From contig CABUBU010000025.1 of NCBI GenBank assembly GCA_902489795.1, positions 1-25,116 of the forward strand: 25,116 nucleotides of DNA. The letters are read 5' to 3'. Both the position numbers and the translations under genes were made by a program. How positions within the stretch are numbered: the first letter of the stretch is position 1; every line of letters begins with the position of its first letter. The stretch is from an uncultured Azospirillum sp. (GTDB taxonomy: Bacteria > Pseudomonadota > Alphaproteobacteria > RF32 > CAG-239). Positions 1 to 8,679 of the stretch are shown in pieces. The notes under the pieces were generated by a model that saw only the letters and a program-made list of their open reading frames with translations, was not told where the DNA came from and did no database searches.

Positions 1-14
1 CCTTCAAACTTTCC

Positions 15-90
15 TCCCCGCCCCGTATCAGAGGGCCCCGCCCTAAAGGGGATTTTTATCACCCGATCTAAATCAGGCAACGGGCGGGGA
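15..90. repeat. GC-rich inverted repeat at window edge
   Basis: CCCCGCCC occurs at 16-23 and 36-43, and its complement GGGCGGGG at 82-89, so either left copy could pair with the right copy. The hairpin lies just past the stop codon of the minus-strand secreted-protein gene, but on that strand it is not followed by a T-run. On the plus strand CCCC/GGGG near 36-51 is followed by ATTTTT and could end a plus-strand gene left of the window. Role uncertain. Confidence 0.3.
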
Positions 91-97
91 TTAAGGG

Positions 98-2335
98 TTA
101 CAGTTTGCTATCACCGCAAGACATCAGATTATGGGTATTGCCTCCAAAATCAACAATACATTTATTTATCTGTGTCCTATTAGGTGACTGATTACCACAC
201 TTACAATTTGAAGAACTTGTCAAAGACACTCCGGCAAGCCAACTTTTACTTTCCGATTTATTAATACTACAAACCATACTGTAATTTTCTACATAATCGT
301 CCCCTTTATCCGTTCTGAATTTACAATCCCCGCAGCAATTACTAAACAAACAACCACTATGCTTTCCATATCTAACAACTCGATATGTTGACGACATTTG
401 ACACCATCCCCATTTAGAATCGCTGCCGCGCTTGATACGAGCGTACTCACCTGCTCCATAATCTGTAGAATAAATTTTACTACCGGGAGAAAGGGATATC
501 GTATAATTTCCACTCCCCTGATACATATTCCAAACTAAATGTCCAGACATTATGGCAAACATATTATGCCCTATCTTCGTACCACCATTATATCCATATC
601 CAAGATATATATTCGTATAAACATTGGCTGGGTTTTCCGAACTCGGACCGTTAAATGTAATCTTTGTATTATAATCTGTTATACAATTAGCCGAATTATC
701 CGCATTACACACACCAACATCCTTCGGATACATATAAAGACTACGGATTCTGAACTCCTGATCTTCTTTAAATTTAAAGGTTGCAATCGTTTGTCCTTTA
801 TATGAGTTTGAAACTTGAATATCGATACATCCCCTACCGGCATAAGCGTCTTCTTTGTTAAAAGACATTCCGTCAAAAGTGACCGGACTTTGGATTGTCA
901 GCGTTCCGGTGATATTAATCGCCGGCATCGCCTCATAACCTTCATTGTCGTAATAGGCATCGTACATAAACTTCGGTGCATAGTCGACGGAAGCCGGAAT
1001 CGTCCAGTTTCTGGCAGTAATGTCCACATTGCGCGCCTCAATGCCGTAAGAGGTGCTAAATGTGCTTTTCAGCTTTGTCATATCCAGCTTTAAGCCATAG
1101 AGCTTGACCGCCCCTTTGGTTGACTGACTCCAACCGAAAGGCGAATGTTTGGGGATCCAGAATCCGTTTTGAGAAGAATTATAAACAATGTTCGGTCTGG
1201 TTTTACAGCGCTCTTTCATATAACCGCCTTTCATCTTGCCGAAAGCGCTGGCACCGTAGTAATTGATGCCGGCATAAATATGCGTCAGCGTCTGATCGTC
1301 GCCCAAAATAACATTTTTGGTTTTGATATTGGCGGCGTTGCTGGTCGCGTTTACCAGCTTGCTGTCCTGAATATTGCCCGGGCTGGCCAGCAGCGTATAG
1401 CGTTCCTTCTGCTTAGGATAAGTGGTCAGCCATTCGTCTACTGCCTCCTCGCAGGTCAGTTCGCGACAATTGCCGCCGTCTTTGCCCGGACGATAACCGG
1501 ATTCACACTGCAAAATCCTGTATCTTTTGCCGTAGGTGCATTTTTCATAGCCGACGCCCTCGCCGCCCACAACATGGTCAAGCGTCGTTGCCGGATAGGC
1601 GTCGCATTCGTAACAGCGGTCAAAATAATAGGCGCCGCCCTGAATGCAGTAATATTCCTTCTTGTCGATGTTGCCGCCGAATTCGCAGTCGCCGGCCGCA
1701 AACTCGTACCTGTCCCGATTGCAGATGCAGGCTCCGTAACGGGTGATGCCGTCGGTGCCGGTACAGCCGTCGTCGGAAGGTTCGGTTCCGTTGACACAGT
1801 CTTCCTTAACATAACGGTAAATGGCCGGATTGCAGACACATTCCGAAAAATAAATATCGGTTATGCTGCCGCCGCTTTGGGCATCATACCCGGTCTGAAC
1901 ACAGGAACCGCCGTCGGCAACCGCCCCCGGATATTTGATTTTGCAGGAAGTTTCTTCATATTTGTCGTTAAAAGGGAATTTGGCGTCACAAACGCATTTG
2001 TGCTTACTGCCGCATTTGCCGTCGGAAACCAGCGGATAACTGCACAAGTCATAAGCATATTCTTTGCCGCAGCACTTTACGTACGCGTTGTTGTAGGGAC
2101 AATAGCCGGCAACGTATTTTGCCTGATCGGCCACGCAACTGTCTTTGAGCATATACCCCTCGGCCTTGCACAGTTCTCCGTCTTCGCCCGGATCCTTATA
2201 ATCATCGAAACTGCCGCCGCCGGTACAGTTTTCCTCGCCGACGAAGCAGACTTTGGCCGCCGCCGGCGCCGCACACAACAGACACAGGCACGCGGACAAA
2301 AGCCCCAATTTCATGGTTTTATACAATATTTTCAT
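98..2335 (-). CDS. Large secreted cysteine-rich protein of unknown function
   Basis: 745 aa. Residues 1-27 form a signal peptide (basic start, Leu/Cys/Ala-rich core, APAAA before KV), so the product is exported. I count 44 cysteines; 27 of them lie in about residues 29-300, with repeated C-x-C-[DN] signatures (CVCDAKFPF, CVCNPAIYRY, CICNRDRYEF) spaced like small disulfide-bonded EGF-like modules. The middle, about 300-600, is Cys-poor and rich in N, T, I and V in short strand-like stretches (for example NITGTLTIQSPVTF), suggesting a beta-helix or beta-sandwich. A second Cys cluster (CLFSNCCGDC, CKCGNQ) closes the C-terminus. ATG at 2335 is preceded by GGGGAGAGG. It is a single-gene unit. A surface or secreted adhesin-like role is inference; no catalytic motif is visible. 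Confidence 0.85.
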   Translation of the reverse strand: MKILYKTMKLGLLSACLCLLCAAPAAAKVCFVGEENCTGGGSFDDYKDPGEDGELCKAEGYMLKDSCVADQAKYVAGYCPYNNAYVKCCGKEYAYDLCSYPLVSDGKCGSKHKCVCDAKFPFNDKYEETSCKIKYPGAVADGGSCVQTGYDAQSGGSITDIYFSECVCNPAIYRYVKEDCVNGTEPSDDGCTGTDGITRYGACICNRDRYEFAAGDCEFGGNIDKKEYYCIQGGAYYFDRCYECDAYPATTLDHVVGGEGVGYEKCTYGKRYRILQCESGYRPGKDGGNCRELTCEEAVDEWLTTYPKQKERYTLLASPGNIQDSKLVNATSNAANIKTKNVILGDDQTLTHIYAGINYYGASAFGKMKGGYMKERCKTRPNIVYNSSQNGFWIPKHSPFGWSQSTKGAVKLYGLKLDMTKLKSTFSTSYGIEARNVDITARNWTIPASVDYAPKFMYDAYYDNEGYEAMPAINITGTLTIQSPVTFDGMSFNKEDAYAGRGCIDIQVSNSYKGQTIATFKFKEDQEFRIRSLYMYPKDVGVCNADNSANCITDYNTKITFNGPSSENPANVYTNIYLGYGYNGGTKIGHNMFAIMSGHLVWNMYQGSGNYTISLSPGSKIYSTDYGAGEYARIKRGSDSKWGWCQMSSTYRVVRYGKHSGCLFSNCCGDCKFRTDKGDDYVENYSMVCSINKSESKSWLAGVSLTSSSNCKCGNQSPNRTQINKCIVDFGGNTHNLMSCGDSKL

Positions 2336-2486
2336 GACCTCTCCCCTTTATCCATAATATTTCGTTCAGGTGATGTAAAATATTGTACGATAGATAGTTA
2401 TAGAAAATTTCCCCGACAGCCCTTGATTTTTCGTCTTGATTTTTGCTGCATTTTAACGTACCTTTTTCTGCGACAGGCACCAACGA

Positions 2487-2518
2487 ACAAAACCCCGTTA
2501 AATTTAACGGGGTTTTGT
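2487..2518 (-). terminator. 32-bp perfect palindrome, bidirectional terminator
   Basis: The left arm ACAAAACCCCGTTAAA pairs without mismatch with TTTAACGGGGTTTTGT. The GC core is CCCCG/CGGGG, with a T-run on the outgoing side of either strand. It lies 22 nt beyond the stop of the SpmA/SpmB-like gene and ends the tgt operon; it also lies upstream of the secreted-protein gene, insulating it from read-through. Confidence 0.85.
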
Positions 2519-2539
2519 GTTTTTCATCCAACGAAAAAA

Positions 2540-3769
2540 TTAACCGGCATAAAAATAATAGCCGACAACAATTGCGGTGACAATTCCTGCCAGATCGGCC
2601 AGCAGCGCGCAAGGCAGTGCCGAGCGGGTTTTTGTTATCTTTACCGCGCCGAAATAAACCGCCAACACATAAAAAGTGGTTTCTGTCGAACCCTGAACAA
2701 TAGAGGCGACAAATCCGGGAAAGCTGTCGGCGCCATAGGTCTGCATGGTTTCAATCATCATCGCCCGGGCACCGCTGCCGGAAAGCGGTTTCATCAATGC
2801 CGTCGGCAACGCCGGCACAAAACCGGTATCTACGCCCAATCCGGACAAAGTTTTTTCCACGCCGGACAGCAGCAGCTCAAACATTCCCGAAGCACGAAAC
2901 ACGGCAATCGCCGTCAGCATCGCCACCAGATAGGGAATGATCGTAACGGCAATTTTAAAACCTTCTTTGGCGCCTTCGACAAACAGTTCGTAGACATCTT
3001 TTTTCTTCCACAGCCCCCACAAAATGAAAAATGCCGCTGTTGAAAAAAGAATCATATTGCCGACGGCGGTTGAAACCAAAGTTCTATCCGCAGCCGGCAA
3101 CCGCAGAAAGCCCCAAGCCGCGGCAAAAACCGCAACAACGGCAAAAAACAGCCAGCCCAGCACCACCCGGTTGAAAACATTGAGCTTCTGCACCACCGCC
3201 ACGGACAAAAAACCGACCAGGGTGGACGCCGAAGTCGACAGCAGAATCGGCACGAAAACGGCCGCCGGATTTTCGCTGCCGAGTTCCGAACGGTACATCA
3301 GAATCGTAATCGGGATGAGCGTTACCGCGGAAGAATTGATCACCATAAACATAATCTGCGCATCGGAAGCGGTGTCTTTATGCGGGTTGTCCGCCTGCAG
3401 TTGTTCCATCGCCTTTAACCCGGCCGGCGTCGCCGCGTTGTCCAGCCCGAGCACGTTGGCGGCAATGTTCATCACCATTGAACCGACGGCCGGCGAATCG
3501 GCCGGCACGCCGGGCATGATCCGCGCAAACAACGGCCGCAGCAGGCGCGCCAGAGCTTCCGTAATGCCCGACCGTTCGGCTATTTTCAACAAACCAAGCC
3601 ACAGGCAGAGCAACCCGGTCAGGTTCAGCGCAATAGAAAAGGCGGATTTGGCCGAAGCAAAAAGGGCGGCCGTCAGCTCGTTCCAGACGGCCCAGTTGCC
3701 GCCCAAACTCTGCCAGAGGGCACCGGCAAAAGCGGAAAGGAAAAAGAACGACCAGATTATTTTGAGCAT
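2540..3769 (-). CDS. SpmA/SpmB-like fused nucleoside-recognition (Gate) domain membrane protein
   Basis: 409 aa with many hydrophobic segments, an inner-membrane protein. The N-terminal half carries the SpmA-type signature NIAANVLGLDNAATPAGLKA (101-120). The C-terminal half carries the SpmB-type signature GSTETTFYVLAVYFGAV (360-376). Two Gate domains that are separate proteins in Bacillus are thus joined head to tail here, as is known in several non-sporulating Gram-negatives. Transport activity is unproven; the family relates to nucleoside transporters. ATG at 3769 overlaps the ABC exporter gene by 13 nt and uses GAGGGGG upstream, so the two are translationally coupled. It is the last gene of the tgt operon. 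No sporulation genes are nearby, so the sporulation name should not be taken as a function. Confidence 0.88.
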   Translation of the reverse strand: MLKIIWSFFFLSAFAGALWQSLGGNWAVWNELTAALFASAKSAFSIALNLTGLLCLWLGLLKIAERSGITEALARLLRPLFARIMPGVPADSPAVGSMVMNIAANVLGLDNAATPAGLKAMEQLQADNPHKDTASDAQIMFMVINSSAVTLIPITILMYRSELGSENPAAVFVPILLSTSASTLVGFLSVAVVQKLNVFNRVVLGWLFFAVVAVFAAAWGFLRLPAADRTLVSTAVGNMILFSTAAFFILWGLWKKKDVYELFVEGAKEGFKIAVTIIPYLVAMLTAIAVFRASGMFELLLSGVEKTLSGLGVDTGFVPALPTALMKPLSGSGARAMMIETMQTYGADSFPGFVASIVQGSTETTFYVLAVYFGAVKITKTRSALPCALLADLAGIVTAIVVGYYFYAG

Positions 3770-5547
3770 GGCGCCCCCTCGTCAACTTCGATAAAACCGG
3801 ACGACTGCATGGCGTAAAAACCCCAATAGACGCCCTTTCTGCGGATCAGCGCGGCATGCGAACCGCTTTCAACGATTTTGCCCTTGTCCATTACGATAAT
3901 CCGATCCATTTCCTTTAAAGTGGAAAGCCGGTGGGCAATGGCAATGACGGTTTTGTCCGCCATCAGACTTTTCAAGGATTCCTGAATGTATTTTTCGCTT
4001 TCGCTGTCAAGAGCCGACGTCGCCTCGTCCAAAATCAGAATCGGCGCGTTTTTAAGAATGGCGCGGGCAATCGCGATCCGCTGCCGTTCTCCGCCCGAAA
4101 GCATTACCCCGCGTTCGCCGACTTTGCTTTGGTAACCTTCCGGCAGGCGCATAATAAAATCGTGAATATAGGCCCGGCGGGCAGCGTCGAACACTTCTTC
4201 GTCGGTGGCCTGCGGCCGGCCGTAGCGGATATTTTCCATAATGCTGCGGTTAAACAGGCTCGGATCCTGAGGGATCAGCGCAATCTGCCGGCGCAGGCTT
4301 TCCTGGGTAACGCCGGAGATGTCCTGTCCGTCAATCGTAATTTTGCCGCGCTGGATGTCGTAATAACGGGAGAGCAGCTTGATCAGACTCGACTTGCCCG
4401 ATCCCGAACGGCCGACCAGACCGATCTTTTCGCCGCCGGCAATCCGCAGATTGAACCCCTCAAACAAAAAACGGGCGCCTTTGTAGTGATAATTGATGTT
4501 GGCAAACTCAATCGCCCCTTTGTCCACATTCAATTTAACCGCACCGGAAACGTCATTGACATCGCATGGTTTGGACAGCAGTTTCAATCCGTCGCGGATA
4601 CTGCCGTAGACCTTGAAAAACTGCATGAAGTTCATCGACAACATGCTGAAAGTGTTGCTCAAAATCGCAATCAGTGACTGCAAAAGCACAAAATCGGCAA
4701 CGCTGATTGCTCCGATATACCAGTACCACACCGGCAGCGCATAAAACAAAACCTGCACCAAGGCGCGAAACAGGTTCTGCCAGATAAAAATTTCGCCGAA
4801 TTTTTTGGTTTCCGCCCGGTCGGCAGCCGCCGCCGTTTTCATGAACTTGAAATAGTGCCGGCGTTCAAAACGGTAGTTGGCAAAGTTTTTGACCAGCCCG
4901 GCATTGGTGATGCTGTCGACCAGCACGCCGTTGGCTTCCGACATGGTCTGCGCCCGTTTTTCAGAAACCGGCACCATACCCCGGCTCAGACGATAGATTA
5001 CATAAATTACCGCCAGGTTGAGCGCCAGCAGAAGCAATGCCAGCACCGGGTTGACCTTGAGCACGAAGCCGATGGTGATCAGCATGGCGGAAAGCGGGGT
5101 CAGAAAGCCCCACACCAGATTGTAATACATCGGATAAATGCTGTCGATGATGGTTTTGGTCTTGCCCGAAATGTTGCCGGCCATTTCCTCGGCAAAAAAA
5201 GCTGTTGAATGCTGATGAGCATAATCGAACAAATCTTTGGCCACGTTGGCAACGCAGTTCGGCATAAAACGCGCCTCAAGAAAACAGATCATGTTCTGCG
5301 CCAGACTTTTCAGCAAAAGCAGCGCGGAAGCAATCACAGCCAGCGCCAGCGCCTGCCGCAGCGCCTCTTCGCGGACGCCGCCGGCGGAAATGACGCCGAC
5401 AATCTCCGCCGCGTAGTAAAGCGACAGCCGCACCAGAAACTCACCGGCGACAATAGTGCCGAGGTTGGCAAAAAACAACAGCTTCTGCCGGGAAAAATAG
5501 CGCCAGAGAAAAACCCACACCGACGAAGGGATGGTTTTTATTTCCAT
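3757..5547 (-). CDS. ABC exporter half-transporter, fused permease and ATPase (MsbA/MDR-like)
   Basis: 596 aa, the usual length of an exporter half-transporter that works as a homodimer in the inner membrane. Residues about 20-310 form the transmembrane domain with six predicted segments. The nucleotide-binding domain has Walker A GRSGSGKSS (379-387), Q-loop Q427, signature LSGGERQ (483-489), Walker B ILILDE (503-508) and switch H539. All catalytic residues are intact, so it should hydrolyse ATP. Substrate is not deducible: lipid, drug or peptide are all possible. It overlaps the upstream LOG gene by 10 nt and the downstream gene by 13 nt; AAGGAAG precedes the ATG. Confidence 0.95.
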   Translation of the reverse strand: MEIKTIPSSVWVFLWRYFSRQKLLFFANLGTIVAGEFLVRLSLYYAAEIVGVISAGGVREEALRQALALAVIASALLLLKSLAQNMICFLEARFMPNCVANVAKDLFDYAHQHSTAFFAEEMAGNISGKTKTIIDSIYPMYYNLVWGFLTPLSAMLITIGFVLKVNPVLALLLLALNLAVIYVIYRLSRGMVPVSEKRAQTMSEANGVLVDSITNAGLVKNFANYRFERRHYFKFMKTAAAADRAETKKFGEIFIWQNLFRALVQVLFYALPVWYWYIGAISVADFVLLQSLIAILSNTFSMLSMNFMQFFKVYGSIRDGLKLLSKPCDVNDVSGAVKLNVDKGAIEFANINYHYKGARFLFEGFNLRIAGGEKIGLVGRSGSGKSSLIKLLSRYYDIQRGKITIDGQDISGVTQESLRRQIALIPQDPSLFNRSIMENIRYGRPQATDEEVFDAARRAYIHDFIMRLPEGYQSKVGERGVMLSGGERQRIAIARAILKNAPILILDEATSALDSESEKYIQESLKSLMADKTVIAIAHRLSTLKEMDRIIVMDKGKIVESGSHAALIRRKGVYWGFYAMQSSGFIEVDEGAPCSK

Positions 5548-6470
5548 TTTTTCTTCCTTTGTTTCAGGCGGGTCAGTTTGTCGCTGACAATTGCCGTATC
5601 GCGGCCGGTCTTGGCCAAACGGTCGTACATGCGTTCGATTTCCTTTTCCAGATAAGCCTGTTCGATCTCGCTGGCCAGCGCCTGTTTTTGTTCTTCGCCG
5701 CCCGAAGCCTCAATTTCCTTCATTTCCGCCCATATGTCTTCCACATGGACACTGCTGTCGGTTTTCTTTTTCAGGAAATACGGCAGTTCGTACGCCAACT
5801 GGCGGGCGTTGGCATAAGCTTCCCTAGCGTCGGCACAGTTGTTGTAACGCATCCTAAGCAGGCGGAAGGCCGTTTCCAGCTCTTCGCTGTCGTCTACCAC
5901 GATAAACGGTACCGGCGAGGCAAAGCCGCTTGCCGCCAGCACTTTCAGATATTCCAGAATATGATAGAAAAAACCGTTGACGTTATAAATGATAAAAGGC
6001 TTGGTTTTCAAAAAACCGTCCTGCATCGCCACGCAGTCGTAAGCCAGCTCGTCCAAAGTGCCGACGCCGCCGGGGGCAAAAACTACGATGTCTGCTTCCA
6101 GCAGTTTGATCTTGCGGTTTTCGAGCGTATCTTCCACCACGACCTCGCTGATCTGCTGCAACACTTCGTCTTTTTCATAAAGTTCGTAATATTCGCGGGT
6201 GGTAACGCCGACAATCGGGGTCACGTCGCCGTAATATTTGTCCTGACGTTCCCGCCAGTTGTCCAGCACGCCGCGGGCAACCGCGCCCATCACTCCGGAA
6301 TTGGAAAAGCCGTAGTCGAGGCGAAAACCCATTTTGGCGATTTTGTCTCCCATTTTGTAGCATTCCTCGACATAGGCGGGATCTTTGCCGTCACAGTGTC
6401 CGCCGGAAACGCAGACCCGCAGATTTTTGGTTGAACGGACACAGCCTTTTTCCTCATTTGTCATGTTCAT
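5538..6470 (-). CDS. LOG-family (TIGR00730-like) nucleotide hydrolase
   Basis: 310 aa. The Rossmann-like core carries the family motif PGGVGTLDE (133-141), preceded by ENRK (117-120), the equivalent of the usual RK substrate-contact pair. GVMGAVA at 59-65 matches the first phosphate-binding loop. The family releases the base from nucleoside monophosphates (cytokinin-activating LOG activity in plants; nucleotide hydrolase in bacteria). The C-terminus from about residue 225 is a charged, probably coiled-coil extension longer than the compact family core. The ATG overlaps the tgt stop as ATGA. GAGGAG sits only about 2 nt before this ATG but 8 nt before a second in-frame ATG (6464), so M3 may be the true start. 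Confidence 0.85.
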   Translation of the reverse strand: MNMTNEEKGCVRSTKNLRVCVSGGHCDGKDPAYVEECYKMGDKIAKMGFRLDYGFSNSGVMGAVARGVLDNWRERQDKYYGDVTPIVGVTTREYYELYEKDEVLQQISEVVVEDTLENRKIKLLEADIVVFAPGGVGTLDELAYDCVAMQDGFLKTKPFIIYNVNGFFYHILEYLKVLAASGFASPVPFIVVDDSEELETAFRLLRMRYNNCADAREAYANARQLAYELPYFLKKKTDSSVHVEDIWAEMKEIEASGGEEQKQALASEIEQAYLEKEIERMYDRLAKTGRDTAIVSDKLTRLKQRKKKWK

Positions 6471-7591
6471 ATCTCCTCAATGTCACCCTTGGCCTGATCA
6501 GCGTAAAACGCGGCGGCAAAATCTTCCAGCGCATTGTTTTCGATCGCCGCCCGCAGTCCTGCCGTCAGCCGCTGATAATAACGGATATTGTGCCAGGTAA
6601 GCAGCATCACCGCCAGAATTTCGTTGGCTTTTTGCAGGTGGTGCAGATAAGCCCGGGTATAGTTGGTACACAGCGGGCAGTCACATCCTTCTTCCAACGG
6701 CCGCGGATCTTCGCGGTGGCGGGCGTTGCGGATGTTAATTGTTCCGAAACGGGTGAACGCCTGAGCGGTGCGCCCTGAACGGGTCGGCATCACGCAGTCG
6801 AACATGTCGACCCCGCGCAAAACGGCACCGACGATATCGTCCGGCCGGCCGACGCCCATCAGATAGCGGGGCTTGTCGTCGGGCAGCATTCCCGGCGCAT
6901 AATCCAGAACTTCAAACATTTTTTCCTGTCCTTCGCCGACCGCCAGTCCGCCGATGGCATAACCGTCAAAGCCGATTTCTTTCAACCGCTCCGCCGACCA
7001 GGCGCGCAAATCCCGATAATCTCCCCCCTGCTGGATGCCGAAAATGCCGTACCCCTCGCGGTTAACCCAGGCGTCTTTGCTTCGTTTGGCCCAGCGCATG
7101 GACATTTCGACCGATTTTTTCACCGTTTCGTAAGCGGCCGGCAGTTTGACGCATTCGTCCAGACACATGGTGATGTTGGAATCGAGCTTATGCTGGATTT
7201 TCATCGACTCTTCGGGCGACAGGAAATATTTTTTACCGTCAACGTGGGAACTGAACTCCACCCCTTCTTCGTTCAGTTTGCGCAGGCCGGTCAGGCTCAT
7301 GACCTGAAAACCGCCGGAATCGGTCAAAATCGGCTTCGGCCAGTTCATAAACTTGTGCAGACCGCCCATTTTTTCCACCAGATCGGCACCCGGACGGAGC
7401 ATCAGATGATAAGTGTTGCCGAGCAGTATCTCCGCGCCGGTTGCCGCCACCGACTCCGGCATCATCGCCTTGACCGTGGCGCAGGTGCCGACCGGCATGA
7501 AGGCAGGGGTGTTGACAATTCCGTGTTTGGTATGAAGACGTCCGCGGCGGGCTTTGCCGGAACGGCCGAGAATTTCAAATTTCAAGCTCAT
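6467..7591 (-). CDS. tgt: Queuine/preQ1 tRNA-guanine transglycosylase
   Basis: 374 aa, full length. It exchanges guanine-34 of GUN-anticodon tRNAs (Asp, Asn, His, Tyr) for preQ1 in queuosine synthesis, in the cytoplasm. Catalytic acid D91 lies in LTDSGGFQ and nucleophile D265 in FDCVMPTRSGR. The zinc site is C303, C305, C308 and H334, with the family spacing. GIQQGG replaces the more common GIVQGG. It is the first gene of the four-gene operon. The only Shine-Dalgarno-like sequence, AAGGGA, lies about 12 nt before the ATG, so initiation may be weak. No other queuosine gene is in the window. Confidence 0.97.
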   Translation of the reverse strand: MSLKFEILGRSGKARRGRLHTKHGIVNTPAFMPVGTCATVKAMMPESVAATGAEILLGNTYHLMLRPGADLVEKMGGLHKFMNWPKPILTDSGGFQVMSLTGLRKLNEEGVEFSSHVDGKKYFLSPEESMKIQHKLDSNITMCLDECVKLPAAYETVKKSVEMSMRWAKRSKDAWVNREGYGIFGIQQGGDYRDLRAWSAERLKEIGFDGYAIGGLAVGEGQEKMFEVLDYAPGMLPDDKPRYLMGVGRPDDIVGAVLRGVDMFDCVMPTRSGRTAQAFTRFGTINIRNARHREDPRPLEEGCDCPLCTNYTRAYLHHLQKANEILAVMLLTWHNIRYYQRLTAGLRAAIENNALEDFAAAFYADQAKGDIEEI

Positions 7592-7622
7592 CTTTTTATT
7601 TTTCCCTTATGATTTTTCGTTT

Positions 7623-7651
7623 ATAATGCCGCAAAAGGCAACGCTTAGCAA
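7623..7651 (-). promoter_or_regulatory. Possible promoter of the tgt operon
   Basis: On the minus strand TTGCTA and CATTAT are 17 nt apart, about 32 nt upstream of the tgt ATG. Each hexamer matches the sigma70 consensus at 4 of 6 positions. An overlapping TATAAA gives an alternative -10. This is the best candidate in the divergent intergenic region, but weak. Confidence 0.35.
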
Positions 7652-7671
7652 GTAGGTTTAAATATTTTTCA

Positions 7672-7700
7672 TAGACAGAAGAAACAATCAAAGCTATAAT
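7672..7700 (+). promoter_or_regulatory. Sigma70-type promoter of the small anchored protein gene
   Basis: TAGACA (7672-7677) and TATAAT (7695-7700) are 17 nt apart. The expected start near 7707 leaves an AU-rich leader of about 28 nt with no recognisable Shine-Dalgarno, so the mRNA may rely on an unstructured AU-rich start. Confidence 0.6.
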
Positions 7701-7734
7701 TATAACGTTAACAATAATTATTAATTTTTATCAT

Positions 7735-8109
7735 ATGAGAAAAAACAGAAAATATTCCAAACTGATGATTTGGGTGATGTGTGTGTTTTTTGCGGCGTTT
7801 TTTGCCTTCAGTTTTGCCAACCGGTCAGACGAAAAAATTCAGGCTCAACGGTTGAAAATGATCGAAAACTGCAAACTGAAGCAAGTGGAATCAAACTCTT
7901 TCGACCGACAAAACGGCATTTTAACGGTAGTTAAACGTTTTGGTGACGGATATCAGGAAAGAAGCCGCTACTGCCTTTCGCTTCTGCCCGCGCTCAACGC
8001 CGGCGAAGCTCGCAGCAGAAAGATGTTTGAAATTTCCACCGCCAACAATCAAACAGTGGCTTTCGACCTAAACGGGAACGCTTGGTTGATCACGGTCGGT
8101 GAAAAATAG
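7735..8109 (+). CDS. Small membrane-anchored hypothetical protein
   Basis: 124 aa, not recognised. Residues 1-9 are strongly basic (RKNRKYSK), residues 10-28 are a hydrophobic segment rich in Phe and Ala, and the rest is soluble and polar, ending in short strand-like stretches (TVAFDLNGNAWLITV). This suggests a signal-anchored protein with a periplasmic domain. Two cysteines (CKLKQ, RYCLS) could form a disulfide there. It is flanked by a good promoter and a strong terminator, which supports a real monocistronic gene. No Shine-Dalgarno is visible. Confidence 0.7.
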   Translation: MRKNRKYSKLMIWVMCVFFAAFFAFSFANRSDEKIQAQRLKMIENCKLKQVESNSFDRQNGILTVVKRFGDGYQERSRYCLSLLPALNAGEARSRKMFEISTANNQTVAFDLNGNAWLITVGEK

Positions 8110-8125
8110 CTTACATAGCACATAC

Positions 8126-8161
8126 AAAAAAGGTCAGCGCAATCAAACGCTGACCTTTTTT
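8126..8161 (+). terminator. Bidirectional terminator between convergent genes
   Basis: AAAAAAGGTCAGCG pairs perfectly with CGCTGACCTTTTTT over 14 bp, with an 8-nt loop. The A-run and T-run flank a GC-rich core, so it works on both strands. It serves the small anchored protein gene on the left and the small membrane protein gene on the right. Confidence 0.92.
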
Positions 8162-8175
8162 GCTACCGTTTTTTT

Positions 8176-8598
8176 CTATTCGGAATCCATACCGCAACGG
8201 TTTAAAAGCAAGGTGTCTCCGGCAATCTCAATCAGTTTCCAGCCCGAATAAACAATCAGCACCGGCATCGAAAGCCAGAACAAGTGCAGATAACCACATA
8301 AAGCAAACATCACGACCGCGGCACCTTCCGCATAAAAAGTCCAGCGGCCGAAATGGATAACGGAACTAAAAGTTTCCACAGCCTTGCGGCGAATCGGACG
8401 AAAAATGAATCCGTAAAAGAGCGCCATGGCGGACAACAGATAAAATCCGTTGTTCACGATCCATTTGCCGTAACCGGAAATTGACGCCCCGCCCCATTCG
8501 GCAATCGTTAACACACTTACCACGAAAGCGGCGAGAACACCGGCACCTTCCGCACCCAGCAGAAAACAGGTAACGGTTTTAGATTTTGTTTTTGTCAT
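8176..8598 (-). CDS. Small four-span membrane protein of unknown function
   Basis: 140 aa, not recognised. Four hydrophobic stretches lie at about 18-35, 48-66, 86-105 and 106-124, separated by short basic loops (RPIRRK at 67-72), giving a small four-helix inner-membrane protein. No catalytic motif is visible. No Shine-Dalgarno sits close to the ATG; an AAGGA lies about 24 nt upstream, too far for normal use. A full-consensus promoter 40 nt upstream and a strong terminator downstream support expression. Confidence 0.7.
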   Translation of the reverse strand: MTKTKSKTVTCFLLGAEGAGVLAAFVVSVLTIAEWGGASISGYGKWIVNNGFYLLSAMALFYGFIFRPIRRKAVETFSSVIHFGRWTFYAEGAAVVMFALCGYLHLFWLSMPVLIVYSGWKLIEIAGDTLLLNRCGMDSE

Positions 8599-8637
8599 AT
8601 CGTATAAATTTAGTGAAAATAATCCTTGTTATTTTCC

Positions 8638-8665
8638 ATTATAGACAATTCCAAATTTTTGTCAA
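8638..8665 (-). promoter_or_regulatory. Perfect-consensus sigma70 promoter
   Basis: On the minus strand TTGACA and TATAAT, both 6 of 6, are separated by 16 nt. It lies just past the phoB stop codon and points to the small membrane protein gene, with a predicted leader of about 32 nt. Confidence 0.8.
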
Positions 8666-8679
8666 CATTTGGGCAAAAC

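Noticed and set aside
1145..3043. 632-codon plus-strand open frame
   Set aside because: It is antisense to the secreted-protein gene and the SpmA/SpmB-like gene and crosses their terminator; both minus-strand genes have signal or family motifs and ribosome sites.
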